13,305 nucleotides of DNA from positions 1 through 13,305 of the forward strand of contig CAYMTN010000152.1 of NCBI GenBank assembly GCA_964393335.1, given 5' to 3'. The position numbers and the translations under genes were made by a program. Below the pieces are notes generated by a model. That model worked only from the letters and a program-made list of their open reading frames with translations, ran no database searches and was not told where the DNA came from. Positions 1-7,164 of the stretch are shown piece after piece. The number at the start of each line of letters is the position of its first letter. Positions within the stretch are counted from its first letter, which is position 1. Source of the DNA: CAYMTN01 sp964393335. GTDB lineage: Bacteria; Chloroflexota; Anaerolineae; Aggregatilineales; Aggregatilineaceae.

Positions 1-892
1 GAATCTGCGCGCTTTTTCCGGTCGCACCCAACAAGAACAATAACGTGATCAAGGTGAGGGTCGCCTTGAAGCTCAGCGAGACAGCGCCGAAATTTACCTC
101 GTGGCCGCCCTCCTCCAACCAGACAGATGCCTGGTTGAAAACGCCCATCGGGCCGGTGTAGTGAGCCTCTTCACCCTCGGCAGGCAGATTGGGCGCAAAG
201 AGCGGCGCTTCTTCAGCCGCCTCGGCATGGTGGACCATCGGCGTCTCGCCCGGCTGGTAATAGGTCAGCGTGCCAAACGTCCAAAACGTCATCAGCACGC
301 CCAGAATCAGGCCGAAGTCGCCGACCCGGTTGACGATAAACGCTTTGCGGGCCGCGTCACTGTTCTTCCAGCCCACGCCGCCAGGCTTATCGAACCAGAA
401 GCCGATCAGCAGGTATGAACACAAGCCAACGCCTTCCCACCCAACAAACATCATCAGGAAGTTGTTGCCTGTGACAAGGACCAGCATGAAAACCAAAAAC
501 ATGTTCATATAGACGAAAAAACGCGGGAATAGCTCGTCACCGTGCATATACCCAACAGCATACATGTGAATCAGTGTACCCACGCCGGTCACTACCAGCA
601 TCATCGTGACGCTGAGCGAGTCCACTCGAAATGCCCAGGGGATACTCAGCTTGGCAGACGGGATTGTGATCCAGTCGGAGAGCAGCGGAGCATTGACAAC
701 CGCCGGTCCATAACCTGTATTCACCTGCGCCAGCCACAAGAGCACGGCGGTCAAAAACGCGAGTCCGCTGGCCCCGACCGCCACCAGACCGACCCCACGT
801 TCCCCCAGCCGCCTTCCCGTGAACAGATTGATCACCATCCCGGCCAGCGGGAATATCACGACGAGCGGTACAAGATCAAAAAAGTTTTCCAT
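1..892 (-). CDS. nuoL: NADH-quinone oxidoreductase subunit L (NuoL), N-terminal part, cut by window edge
   Basis: This is the distal antiporter-like proton-pumping subunit of the complex I membrane arm. I translated it by hand from the ATG at 890-892; 297 codons remain open to the left edge, so about half of the usual ~600-650 residues is present. Visible features are an N-terminal helix (about 7-25), a second helix (about 35-57), a conserved stretch around residues 86-160, and the family signature GWEGVGLCSYLLIGFW at 151-166 with the channel glutamate E153. RKAFIVNRVGD follows at 182-192. The lysine of GKSAQ (K293) matches the mid-membrane proton-path lysine known in E. coli NuoL (K229). An AAGGGA-like ribosome site precedes the ATG. 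Residues about 210-270 form an unusually long, acidic and histidine-containing loop before the K293 helix. It lies 62 bp after nuoK. nuoM and nuoN presumably follow outside the window. Confidence 0.96.
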   Translation of the reverse strand, partial: MENFFDLVPLVVIFPLAGMVINLFTGRRLGERGVGLVAVGASGLAFLTAVLLWLAQVNTGYGPAVVNAPLLSDWITIPSAKLSIPWAFRVDSLSVTMMLVVTGVGTLIHMYAVGYMHGDELFPRFFVYMNMFLVFMLVLVTGNNFLMMFVGWEGVGLCSYLLIGFWFDKPGGVGWKNSDAARKAFIVNRVGDFGLILGVLMTFWTFGTLTYYQPGETPMVHHAEAAEEAPLFAPNLPAEGEEAHYTGPMGVFNQASVWLEEGGHEVNFGAVSLSFKATLTLITLLFLLGATGKSAQI

Positions 893-954
893 GAGCGTCC
901 CTTTGGGTCCGTGCGCAAGAGAACAAAGGCTCCGGCAGGGAGGTCCCGAAGTGC

Positions 955-1269
955 CTAGTCATTAAACAGGTGCAAGTCGTCAATATCGATGCTCTTTTTG
1001 GTGCGAAAGATGGCGACGATCAAGGCCAGCCCAACAGCGACCTCCGCCGCTGCTACGGTCATCACAAAAAACACCACGAGCTGCCCATCGCCATTGACCC
1101 ACTGGCGGGCAAATGCCGCCAGCGCCAGATTCGCAGCGTTTAGCATGAGTTCGACCGACATGAAGACCAGGATCGCATTACGACGCAGTAGAACCCCCAT
1201 CACCCCCATGATAAACAGGATCGCGCTGAGCAAGACATAGAGTTCAATAGCGACTTTAGATGATTCCAT
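955..1269 (-). CDS. nuoK: NADH-quinone oxidoreductase subunit K (NuoK)
   Basis: Small three-helix membrane subunit (ND4L family) that links the quinone-site end of complex I to the antiporter-like subunits. At 104 residues it has the usual family length. Helices lie at about 7-28, 32-54 and 63-88. The two buried glutamates needed for proton transfer are present: E40 in FMSVELMLNAANL and E76 in VAAAEVAVGLAL. Their spacing of 36 residues equals that of E. coli E36 and E72. I chose the ATG at 1267-1269. A GTG at 1300-1302 would add 11 residues (MTFTAEGEDNL) that do not look like a NuoK start, and a GAGGGAG ribosome site (1281-1287) precedes the ATG by 11 bases. The C-terminal tail after about residue 90 is short and acidic. 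It begins 42 bp after the nuoJ stop. Confidence 0.95.
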   Translation of the reverse strand: MESSKVAIELYVLLSAILFIMGVMGVLLRRNAILVFMSVELMLNAANLALAAFARQWVNGDGQLVVFFVMTVAAAEVAVGLALIVAIFRTKKSIDIDDLHLFND

Positions 1270-1311
1270 CAGGTTATCTTCTCCCTCAGCCGTAAAGGTC
1301 ACCGCTGCCGG

Positions 1312-2508
1312 TCATTCGCCGGATTCGCCCCCGACCGGGCGCTCCAGCCCGGCGGGCGGATTCGCCAAACGGCGCACGATCTGGCGGCGCGGCGTCAATG
1401 ATTCGTGCGTCAGCACAATGGCACCGATCATGGCGACCAGCAGCAGCAGCGACACCATCTCAAGTGGCAGCACATAATCGCTGAATAACAACCGTCCGAC
1501 ATGCATCGGGCTGCCGAACGAGGGGCGGGCGAATGATTTCAGGCTGATAACCACGCTGACAAACGAATTACCGGGAAGCTGCTGTTCTTCGGAAAACACC
1601 CACAAAACAGCCGTGTTCGTTTTCAGTTTTTCATTTTTGAGGACGGCCAGCCGCGTCCGGGTGTTCCCATCGGGATACAACCCTATCGTGCGAGTGCCCT
1701 TTTCAATGTCAAATTGTGCCGCTTCGCCGTAGGGCAGGTTGTCAACCAAAATTCTGTTAGCGCTGTCGTCCCGGAGGTCAACGAGTGGCCTGTCAGGCAG
1801 CGCGTTAATGACCGTGACGCGCAGCATATCCTTTTCGTCGTTGAACGTCACGTTTTGGGTGGCAACCACAAGCGCAGGGCCAGGCACCGTGCCGCGTCCC
1901 ACCGCCACAAATGAGAGCGCCTCACCCTCGTTCAGCTCGACTTGTTTCTGGGCCAGAGGCTCCGCCGTTTGCGGATCGTCGCCAGCGGTGAACAGGCGTA
2001 CCATGTACCGTCCTGTATCCCACGCCTCAAAGCTGGTGCTCTTGCCGAACGCCACATCACGGGCGACAGCCGTATCATCCAGGTAGATATCAATGTGATC
2101 CACACCATCCAACGCGTGAACCACCCGGATATGCGGCTGAACCTGCTCCGGTGGTGTCAGGTCGATTTTCCCATCGAGAATCGCCACGCTGGCGGTGATC
2201 GCGAAAATCATGGCCAGCACGACGGCTGTCGGAGCCACCCAACGAAACCCGGGACGACTCCTCGACGTCACCCGCTCGGCACCCAACAGCATGATCACGA
2301 ACAGGAAAAGCACCATGATCGCCCCGGCATATACGGTGATCTGTACCATCGCCAAAAACGGGGCGTTAAGCATCAGGAAAAAGAATGCGATACAGGCGAA
2401 ATTCAGGATTAAAAAAAGCGCGCTGTAGATGGCATTCTCGCTGATGAGCATCATTGCAGCGGACACAAGGGCCACCGCTCCAACAATGACAAAGAGCGTT
2501 AGTTCCAT
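1312..2508 (-). CDS. nuoJ: NADH-quinone oxidoreductase subunit J (NuoJ) with a large DUF4397-like insertion
   Basis: Membrane subunit of the ND6 family. Its third helix takes part in coupling quinone reduction to proton pumping. The NuoJ core is clear: helices at about 3-23, 28-48, 52-75 and 89-110, with the conserved helix-3 motif VYAGAIMVLFLFVIML (59-74). The last helix region (about 337-367) contains GRLLFSDYVLPLEMVSLLLL, the usual NuoJ ending. The protein has 398 residues against the usual 165-200 or so. The excess is one block of about 205 residues (about 122-326) between helices 4 and 5, described as a separate feature. Positive residues after helix 3 (R79, R83, R85, R89) and at the C-terminus (PRRQIVRR) put those parts inside the cell and the insert outside. 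The ATG at 2506-2508 follows an AGGA site. Reading is continuous through both junctions, so this is one intact gene and not two fused in error. Confidence 0.93.
   Translation of the reverse strand: MELTLFVIVGAVALVSAAMMLISENAIYSALFLILNFACIAFFFLMLNAPFLAMVQITVYAGAIMVLFLFVIMLLGAERVTSRSRPGFRWVAPTAVVLAMIFAITASVAILDGKIDLTPPEQVQPHIRVVHALDGVDHIDIYLDDTAVARDVAFGKSTSFEAWDTGRYMVRLFTAGDDPQTAEPLAQKQVELNEGEALSFVAVGRGTVPGPALVVATQNVTFNDEKDMLRVTVINALPDRPLVDLRDDSANRILVDNLPYGEAAQFDIEKGTRTIGLYPDGNTRTRLAVLKNEKLKTNTAVLWVFSEEQQLPGNSFVSVVISLKSFARPSFGSPMHVGRLLFSDYVLPLEMVSLLLLVAMIGAIVLTHESLTPRRQIVRRLANPPAGLERPVGGESGE
1531..2145 (-). other. Encoded domain: tandem DUF4397-like repeats inserted in NuoJ (residues about 122-326)
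   Basis: The block encodes two beta-rich repeats of about 80-100 residues. Repeat 1 begins near residue 127 (IRVVHALDGVDHIDIYLDD), continues with DVAFGKSTSFEAWDTGRY and ends near 205. Repeat 2 begins near 229 (LRVTVINALPDRPLVDLRDD), continues with VDNLPYGEAAQFDIEKGTR and ends near 308. Both follow the DUF4397 pattern known from secreted and surface proteins: RVVHA-like strand, then V-D-[VIL]-Y-[VL]-D, then a V-x-[FY]-G-x-[AS] turn, then a G-[TR]-[YR] strand. No cysteines or obvious metal ligands are present. The function of DUF4397 is unknown. The family assignment is by eye and the boundaries are approximate. Confidence 0.72.
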
Positions 2509-2639
2509 ATAACTGCCGTCCTGTGATTACGACCGGCCAACAAAAGGTCAAAAGTAATGCCAGCAGCCAACTGGTACGAGTGCAGTGTAGCGCAAGTCGA
2601 TCGGGAAGCCAAGCCGCGTGCCCGGCCCTCGCCCTGCGC

Positions 2640-3134
2640 CTATTTCGGGTTTTCCATCTCCGGGATCGACCGGGTATACGTGCCCGGTTCTGTTATCTGC
2701 GGTGTGCCCTGCACGCCTGGCAGAACCGGATCGATCAACATATCTTTGGTATAGATTGCATCCCGGCGATCATTGAAACTCAGGCGATAGGTGTGCTCCA
2801 GAACAATCGCCTCGGTCGGGCAAGCATCTTCGCAGTAGCCGCAAAAGATGCAGCGCAGCATATTGATCTCATACGTCTTGGCGTACCGCTCGCCGGGGCT
2901 GTAGCGCTCTTCATCGGTGTTTTCCGCTGCTTCGACCCAGATCGCGTCCGCCGGGCACGCCGCTGCACAGAGCGCGCAGCCAATACACCGCTCAAGGCCA
3001 TTGTCGTAGCGTTTGAGCGCGTGCCGCCCCTTGAACCGTTCACGCACCGGGCGTTCCTGTTCCGGATACTGCACGGTGACAGGACCCTCAAGAAGATGTT
3101 TGATCGTTGTCGTAAATCCACGTACTACATTCAT
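2640..3134 (-). CDS. nuoI: NADH-quinone oxidoreductase subunit I (NuoI), two 4Fe-4S clusters
   Basis: Ferredoxin-like subunit of the peripheral arm (23 kDa/TYKY family). It carries clusters N6a and N6b, which pass electrons from NuoG towards cluster N2 in NuoB. It has 164 residues, normal for the family. Two CxxCxxCxxxCP motifs are intact: C50, C53, C56, C60 (RCIGCALCAAACP) and C95, C98, C101, C105 (RCIFCGYCEDACP). The family-typical N-terminus (about 1-35) and the GLERCIGC context are present. The ATG at 3132-3134 has an AGGTGAG ribosome site about 7 bases upstream. It starts 34 bp after nuoH. After its TAG stop comes a 131-bp gap before nuoJ, the widest gap inside the operon. I see no clear promoter or terminator in that gap. 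Confidence 0.96.
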   Translation of the reverse strand: MNVVRGFTTTIKHLLEGPVTVQYPEQERPVRERFKGRHALKRYDNGLERCIGCALCAAACPADAIWVEAAENTDEERYSPGERYAKTYEINMLRCIFCGYCEDACPTEAIVLEHTYRLSFNDRRDAIYTKDMLIDPVLPGVQGTPQITEPGTYTRSIPEMENPK

Positions 3135-3168
3135 CCGTCACTCACCTGAGTTACCCATTACGCCCATT

Positions 3169-4521
3169 TCACAGCGTGTCGCTGGATTTTGCGTCTTCTG
3201 CGGCTGATTCTTCTTTGTCGTCTCTGGCAACGGCCCTGGCAAGCGCCGCCGGTGCACCAAATACCCTGTCCACAGCGCGCAGTGCTACGGTTCCAACGCC
3301 CTGCCCGCCCGAAAGCGACACCACTTCAATCCGCGGGGCCGATACCGGATCGGACTTTCTGCCAGCGCGGCTCATCCAGTAGCCTGCCGCGCCCACGAAC
3401 ACGATCCAGCCAGCGAGCAGCAACACCAGATACGCCGCCGTGCCCAGTTCTTCCGATAACACCACCGTAAACGAACTCCAGGCCACAGCTACGAGAGCTA
3501 ACGGCAACATTACCTTCCAGCCCAGGGCCATCAGGCGGTCGTACCGGATTCGCGGCAGCGTGCCGCGTACCCAGATCATGACCAGCAGCAGAGCAATGAC
3601 CTTGACGGTAAATACCAGCGGCCCCAGCAGCGGCGCTTTGTCCACCAGCCAGAAGTGATAACCGCCGAAATAGAGCGCAGCGCCGATTATGCTCACCGCG
3701 ATCATACTGACGTATTCGGCCAGGAAAAACATGGCGAACTTCATGCCGCTATATTCGGAATGATAACCGGCAGTCAGTTCTTGCTCGGCTTCGGGCATAT
3801 CGAACGGCGCGCGATTGACTTCCGCGAGCAGCGCCACACCCATGATCGCCGCCGCTAATGGATTCTGGAACACGAACCAACCGAGGATCGGGGTGCTGTT
3901 CTGCGTCTCGATGATATCACCCACACTCATCGAACTGGCCAGCATCACGGGCACGACCATCGCCAAGCCCATGCTTAACTCGTAGCTAATCATCTGCGCC
4001 GACGAACGCAGCCCGCCTAACATGGCGTACTTGTTGTTGCTCGACCACCCGGCCAGCACAATGCCGTAGATGCCGATACTTGTGATGCCCAAGACCCACA
4101 ATACGCCAACATTCACGTCTGCCAGGCCCTGCGACATGCGGTACCATTTGCCGTCAAACCAGGGGACGGATATCTTTGGTCCGAATGGTATGACCGCCAC
4201 CACGAGCAGCGCTGGCACCAGCTTGATGACCGGCGCTAACCAAAAGATCACTTTTTCAGATGTAGCAGGCGTGATATCTTCCTTAAAAATCAGCTTGATG
4301 CCATCGGCAACCGGCTGCAACAGACCCTTTGGCCCGGCCCGGTTTGGCCCGATACGCGCCTGGAGAAAAGCCAGAAAACGGCGTTCCAGAACCGTCGTAT
4401 AGGCAAACCCGGTCAGGAGCACGAGGAACAATATCAAACTGGTTATGATCGCGTGAATCGCCGTACAGGTTCCATTACTTGCGCACTCGACGACGATACT
4501 GGATTCACCTGGTCCAAACAT
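3169..4521 (-). CDS. nuoH: NADH-quinone oxidoreductase subunit H (NuoH) with C-terminal extension
   Basis: Membrane subunit (ND1 family) that anchors the peripheral arm and forms much of the quinone-access chamber. Both family signatures are present: GPNRAGPKGLLQPVADGIK (58-76) and APFDMPEAEQELTAGYHSEY (238-257) with its cluster of acidic residues, followed by SGMKFAMFFLAEY. The core helices end near residue 356. The protein has 450 residues against a usual 320-430. The excess is an additional hydrophobic helix (about 362-382) and a hydrophilic tail of about 65 residues ending in a charged stretch (ARDDKEESAAEDAKSSDTL). The ATG at 4519-4521 is chosen because GAGGAG (4531-4536), inside the last two codons of nuoG, lies 9 bases upstream. 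The gene starts 6 bp after the nuoG stop, so it is probably translationally coupled. Two cysteines near the N-terminus (C13, C19) are of unknown meaning. Confidence 0.96.
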   Translation of the reverse strand: MFGPGESSIVVECASNGTCTAIHAIITSLILFLVLLTGFAYTTVLERRFLAFLQARIGPNRAGPKGLLQPVADGIKLIFKEDITPATSEKVIFWLAPVIKLVPALLVVAVIPFGPKISVPWFDGKWYRMSQGLADVNVGVLWVLGITSIGIYGIVLAGWSSNNKYAMLGGLRSSAQMISYELSMGLAMVVPVMLASSMSVGDIIETQNSTPILGWFVFQNPLAAAIMGVALLAEVNRAPFDMPEAEQELTAGYHSEYSGMKFAMFFLAEYVSMIAVSIIGAALYFGGYHFWLVDKAPLLGPLVFTVKVIALLLVMIWVRGTLPRIRYDRLMALGWKVMLPLALVAVAWSSFTVVLSEELGTAAYLVLLLAGWIVFVGAAGYWMSRAGRKSDPVSAPRIEVVSLSGGQGVGTVALRAVDRVFGAPAALARAVARDDKEESAAEDAKSSDTL

Positions 4522-4527
4522 ACGGGA

Positions 4528-7110
4528 CTACTCCTCAATCTTCTGCACGGCGCAGGCCGCCGGTGCAACAGGTGTAGGCACGTTAGCAAGCTGCCGGGGC
4601 AGCAGCACCGTTCCAACCGGTGCTTTTCCGTTGACTCGTGCTGACACTTCGAGCGCCAGATCGCCAACCGAGATCATGATCCGGTCGCCGTCGGATATGC
4701 CGAGCCGGATTGCATCGTCGCTGTTCAGTTCGGCATACGGTGCCGGGATGCGCTGGTGCATCAACGCGCTTGGCTCAAACAAGGGTTCGCGCGAATAGAG
4801 CAGCCGCACAGGCACGACTGCCAGCCCACCAAACGACTCTACCTTCGTCCGCACCGGGCGCACGGTCAGAGCATATTTCTCTTTTTCGGCGTTCGTGGCC
4901 CATTGGACTCCCAACCCACCGCGGTTGTTATAGGCCGTGCCCCCGTAATACAGGTCAAGACCGCCCACGTCAGGGAACTGCGGCTCGACATGCGACAGGT
5001 TGGGATAACTCATCTCGGCATAGCGCAGCACCCGCTGCGTGATGTCCCGCATCACCAATCCGGCGGAGATACGGGGTTTGTCGCCGTTTTTCATCAACTC
5101 ACCAATGTGAGCGAGCGCTTTCCATGCGGGCAGCGTGCCGTCCAGCGGTGTCTGCGCCATGTAAAAGCGCTGCACCCGCCGCAGGCCGTTGGTAAACGAC
5201 CCTTCCCGCTCGGCGAAACTCTGAACGGGCAGCACAATATCTGCCAGCTCTGCCGTCGCCGTCATGAATTGGGTGGCCACCACGACGAACTCGGCATCGC
5301 TCACGGCTGCTGCCGCACGTGCATCTTCGCCCACCGGATCGGCTTCGGCAATGAGCCACATCGCCGGGGCCTTCTCGATCAGATCAACCGTCGCTTCAGC
5401 AGAAAAGCCCAAATCCATCGCACCCTGCATGTTCGCGCCGGGCCAGACAGCTACCAACCCATTATTGGGCCGCGCCACGTGCCCGGTCATGATCAGCAAG
5501 TTGGCCGCCGCCTGCATCACTTCCGCGTGGTCGTCCAGCGACAACCCTTCGCCACCGGCAAAAATCAACAGGTTTTCGGCATCCAATAACGCTTCTGCCG
5601 CGCCAGCCTGCGTCTTGGGGACGCGCGTCCCTTTCAGGTCCGCTTCATATGCGTCATAATCGGGGACCCGTGTCTCGATCAGGTCTTTGTCAAGCTTATC
5701 GGTGCGCCGTGCAATGGCCGCAAAATTATTCAATACCGCGACGGCATCACCGTATTCGTAATGAACAACGGCGCTGGCGTACCGGTCGAGTTTAGTAGGT
5801 CGCCCGTTGGCAACGACCACCGTCGCGCCGCGATCGGCTGCCTGTTTCACTTGCAGCCACCAGATCGGCGCTTCTTCTTCCAGATCAGACGCGATCACCA
5901 GGATGGCGCTCCCTGGTCCCATGTCCTGCAGCCGCGTACCGACTCCGACACCCACCTGCGTCACGTTTTCAAGCCCCGTCATCGTGGCAGGCCACACCCC
6001 AAGCTGGCAGTCACGGCACGTCAGGCGGGCCAACTTGCGCATTTCCCACAGGTCTTCATTGGAGAGCGACGGGCCTGCCAGGAAACCAGCCCTTTCAGCG
6101 TACTGCTCAAGCTTGCCTTTGATCGTCTGGTAGGCCGTTCGCCAATCGATCACCACCCATTCGCCGTCCTGGCGCTGCATGGGCTGCTGCACGCGTCCCT
6201 CGGCCCGGCTGTGATGGTGGCCAAAACGACCCTTGTCACAAATCCAAATCTCGTTGACCTGTTCGTTCTGGCGCGGCATGATACGTTTGATGACCTTCTT
6301 GCCGTTAGAGTCCCGATCCAGGCGCGTGCTGGCGCTGATATTGCAGCCCACCGGGCAGTAGGGGCAGATGCTTGGCACTTCATCGAGTTCCCACGGACGC
6401 GCCCCGAAACGGAAATCCGCCGTCGTCAGCGCGCCGACCGGGCAAATATCCGTCGTGTTGCCGCTGAACTTGGTGTCAAACGGCGGATCGCTGATCGTCA
6501 CGATCTGCAAACGGCGTCCGCGTTCGTGGAAGGCCAGCACATCATCGCCTGCGATCTCGTCACAAAAACGCGTGCAGCGCGCGCACTGAATACACCGCTC
6601 GCGGTCAAGGTAAATCAATTCACCCAGCGGGTAATGTTTGGCAAGTTTGATTTTGTCCTCATAAAGAAAACGTGACTCGCCCGGTCCATACGCCATCGTC
6701 AGGTTTTGCAGCGGGCATTCGCCGCCCTTGTCACAGACCGGGCAGTCGAGTGGATGGCTGGTCAGCAGAAATTCAAGAATACCATCCCGGCCCTCGACAA
6801 CCTTTTGCGTGGTCGTGCGGACAACCATCCCGTCGCTGACGGTCTGCGTGCAAGCCGTCTGAAGTTTGGGAAACCAACGAACGAGTGGTTCGCCGTGTTC
6901 GTCCAGTTCGGATTCGCCGGTTTCGCGGTTTTTCACAAAGCTGCCCAATTCCACCAGGCACATGCGACACATCCCAACAGCATGGAGCTTGGGATGGTAA
7001 CAAAACACGGGGATATCAACGCCCAGTTGTTTTGCCGCATCTACCAGATTCATGCCCTTAGGAACCTGGTAAGCGTGATCGTCAATGGTAAGGGTTACAC
7101 TGTCGGCCAT
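4528..7110 (-). CDS. nuoG: NADH-quinone oxidoreductase subunit G (NuoG), iron-sulphur and degenerate molybdopterin-type subunit
   Basis: Largest peripheral-arm subunit, carrying most of the electron wire from NuoF/E to NuoI. It has 860 residues, within the family range. Cluster ligands in order: N1b (2Fe-2S) C37, C48, C51, C87; N5 H119, C123, C126, C132 (HPLDCPVCDKGGEC); N4 C173, C176, C179, C223; and an N7-type set C249, C252, C256, C291 (CPYCPVGC and ICDKGRFG). N7 is an off-pathway cluster known from E. coli and Thermus but absent from mitochondria. A molybdopterin-oxidoreductase-like domain follows (about 310-720) without a recognisable cofactor site. A C-terminal dinucleotide-binding-like barrel (about 755-850) contains LNSDDAIRLGISDGD. 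The start is the ATG at 7108-7110, with GAGGAG (7115-7120) 4 bases upstream. A TTG four codons earlier overlaps this site and is rejected. The gene lies 54 bp after the small TPR gene. Confidence 0.96.
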   Translation of the reverse strand: MADSVTLTIDDHAYQVPKGMNLVDAAKQLGVDIPVFCYHPKLHAVGMCRMCLVELGSFVKNRETGESELDEHGEPLVRWFPKLQTACTQTVSDGMVVRTTTQKVVEGRDGILEFLLTSHPLDCPVCDKGGECPLQNLTMAYGPGESRFLYEDKIKLAKHYPLGELIYLDRERCIQCARCTRFCDEIAGDDVLAFHERGRRLQIVTISDPPFDTKFSGNTTDICPVGALTTADFRFGARPWELDEVPSICPYCPVGCNISASTRLDRDSNGKKVIKRIMPRQNEQVNEIWICDKGRFGHHHSRAEGRVQQPMQRQDGEWVVIDWRTAYQTIKGKLEQYAERAGFLAGPSLSNEDLWEMRKLARLTCRDCQLGVWPATMTGLENVTQVGVGVGTRLQDMGPGSAILVIASDLEEEAPIWWLQVKQAADRGATVVVANGRPTKLDRYASAVVHYEYGDAVAVLNNFAAIARRTDKLDKDLIETRVPDYDAYEADLKGTRVPKTQAGAAEALLDAENLLIFAGGEGLSLDDHAEVMQAAANLLIMTGHVARPNNGLVAVWPGANMQGAMDLGFSAEATVDLIEKAPAMWLIAEADPVGEDARAAAAVSDAEFVVVATQFMTATAELADIVLPVQSFAEREGSFTNGLRRVQRFYMAQTPLDGTLPAWKALAHIGELMKNGDKPRISAGLVMRDITQRVLRYAEMSYPNLSHVEPQFPDVGGLDLYYGGTAYNNRGGLGVQWATNAEKEKYALTVRPVRTKVESFGGLAVVPVRLLYSREPLFEPSALMHQRIPAPYAELNSDDAIRLGISDGDRIMISVGDLALEVSARVNGKAPVGTVLLPRQLANVPTPVAPAACAVQKIEE
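4531..4536 (-). promoter_or_regulatory. Ribosome-binding site for nuoH formed by the last two codons of nuoG
   Basis: Minus-strand GAGGAG (the two C-terminal glutamate codons of NuoG), followed by the nuoG TAG and then, 9 bases from the site, the nuoH ATG. The layout suggests that ribosomes finishing nuoG start nuoH. Confidence 0.65.
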
Positions 7111-7114
7111 ATCG

Positions 7115-7120
7115 CTCCTC
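7115..7120 (-). promoter_or_regulatory. Ribosome-binding site for nuoG
   Basis: Minus-strand GAGGAG, 4 bases before the ATG at 7108-7110. It overlaps the alternative TTG start four codons upstream, which argues against that TTG. Confidence 0.7.
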
Positions 7121-7164
7121 AAAAGAACAGAGCCTCATGATAAACTATTTCACACTATACGGAA

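Noticed and set aside
1270..1302. GTG start for nuoK, 11 codons upstream
   Set aside because: It adds residues not typical of NuoK and would include the GAGGGAG ribosome site within the coding region; the ATG at 1269 gives the family length.
1312..2508. NuoJ as two separate genes or a frameshift fusion
   Set aside because: One frame runs through both ends of the insert, the final NuoJ helix follows in phase, and no internal start with a ribosome site is evident, so a true domain insertion is the simpler reading.
2550..2642. Read-through of the nuoI TAG giving about 30 further in-frame codons
   Set aside because: An open run of this length is expected by chance, the NuoI protein is already of family length, and the extension resembles nothing.
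2523..3149. Plus-strand open frame of 208 codons opposite nuoI
   Set aside because: It overlaps NuoI with its two intact ferredoxin motifs on the other strand; the composition is shadow-like.
5761..6675. Plus-strand open frame of 304 codons opposite nuoG (also 4756-5589, 277 codons)
   Set aside because: It lies wholly antisense to a clear NuoG, its translation is rich in His, Arg, Pro and Gln with no domain, and it has no good ribosome site. It is a shadow frame caused by GC-rich codon use.
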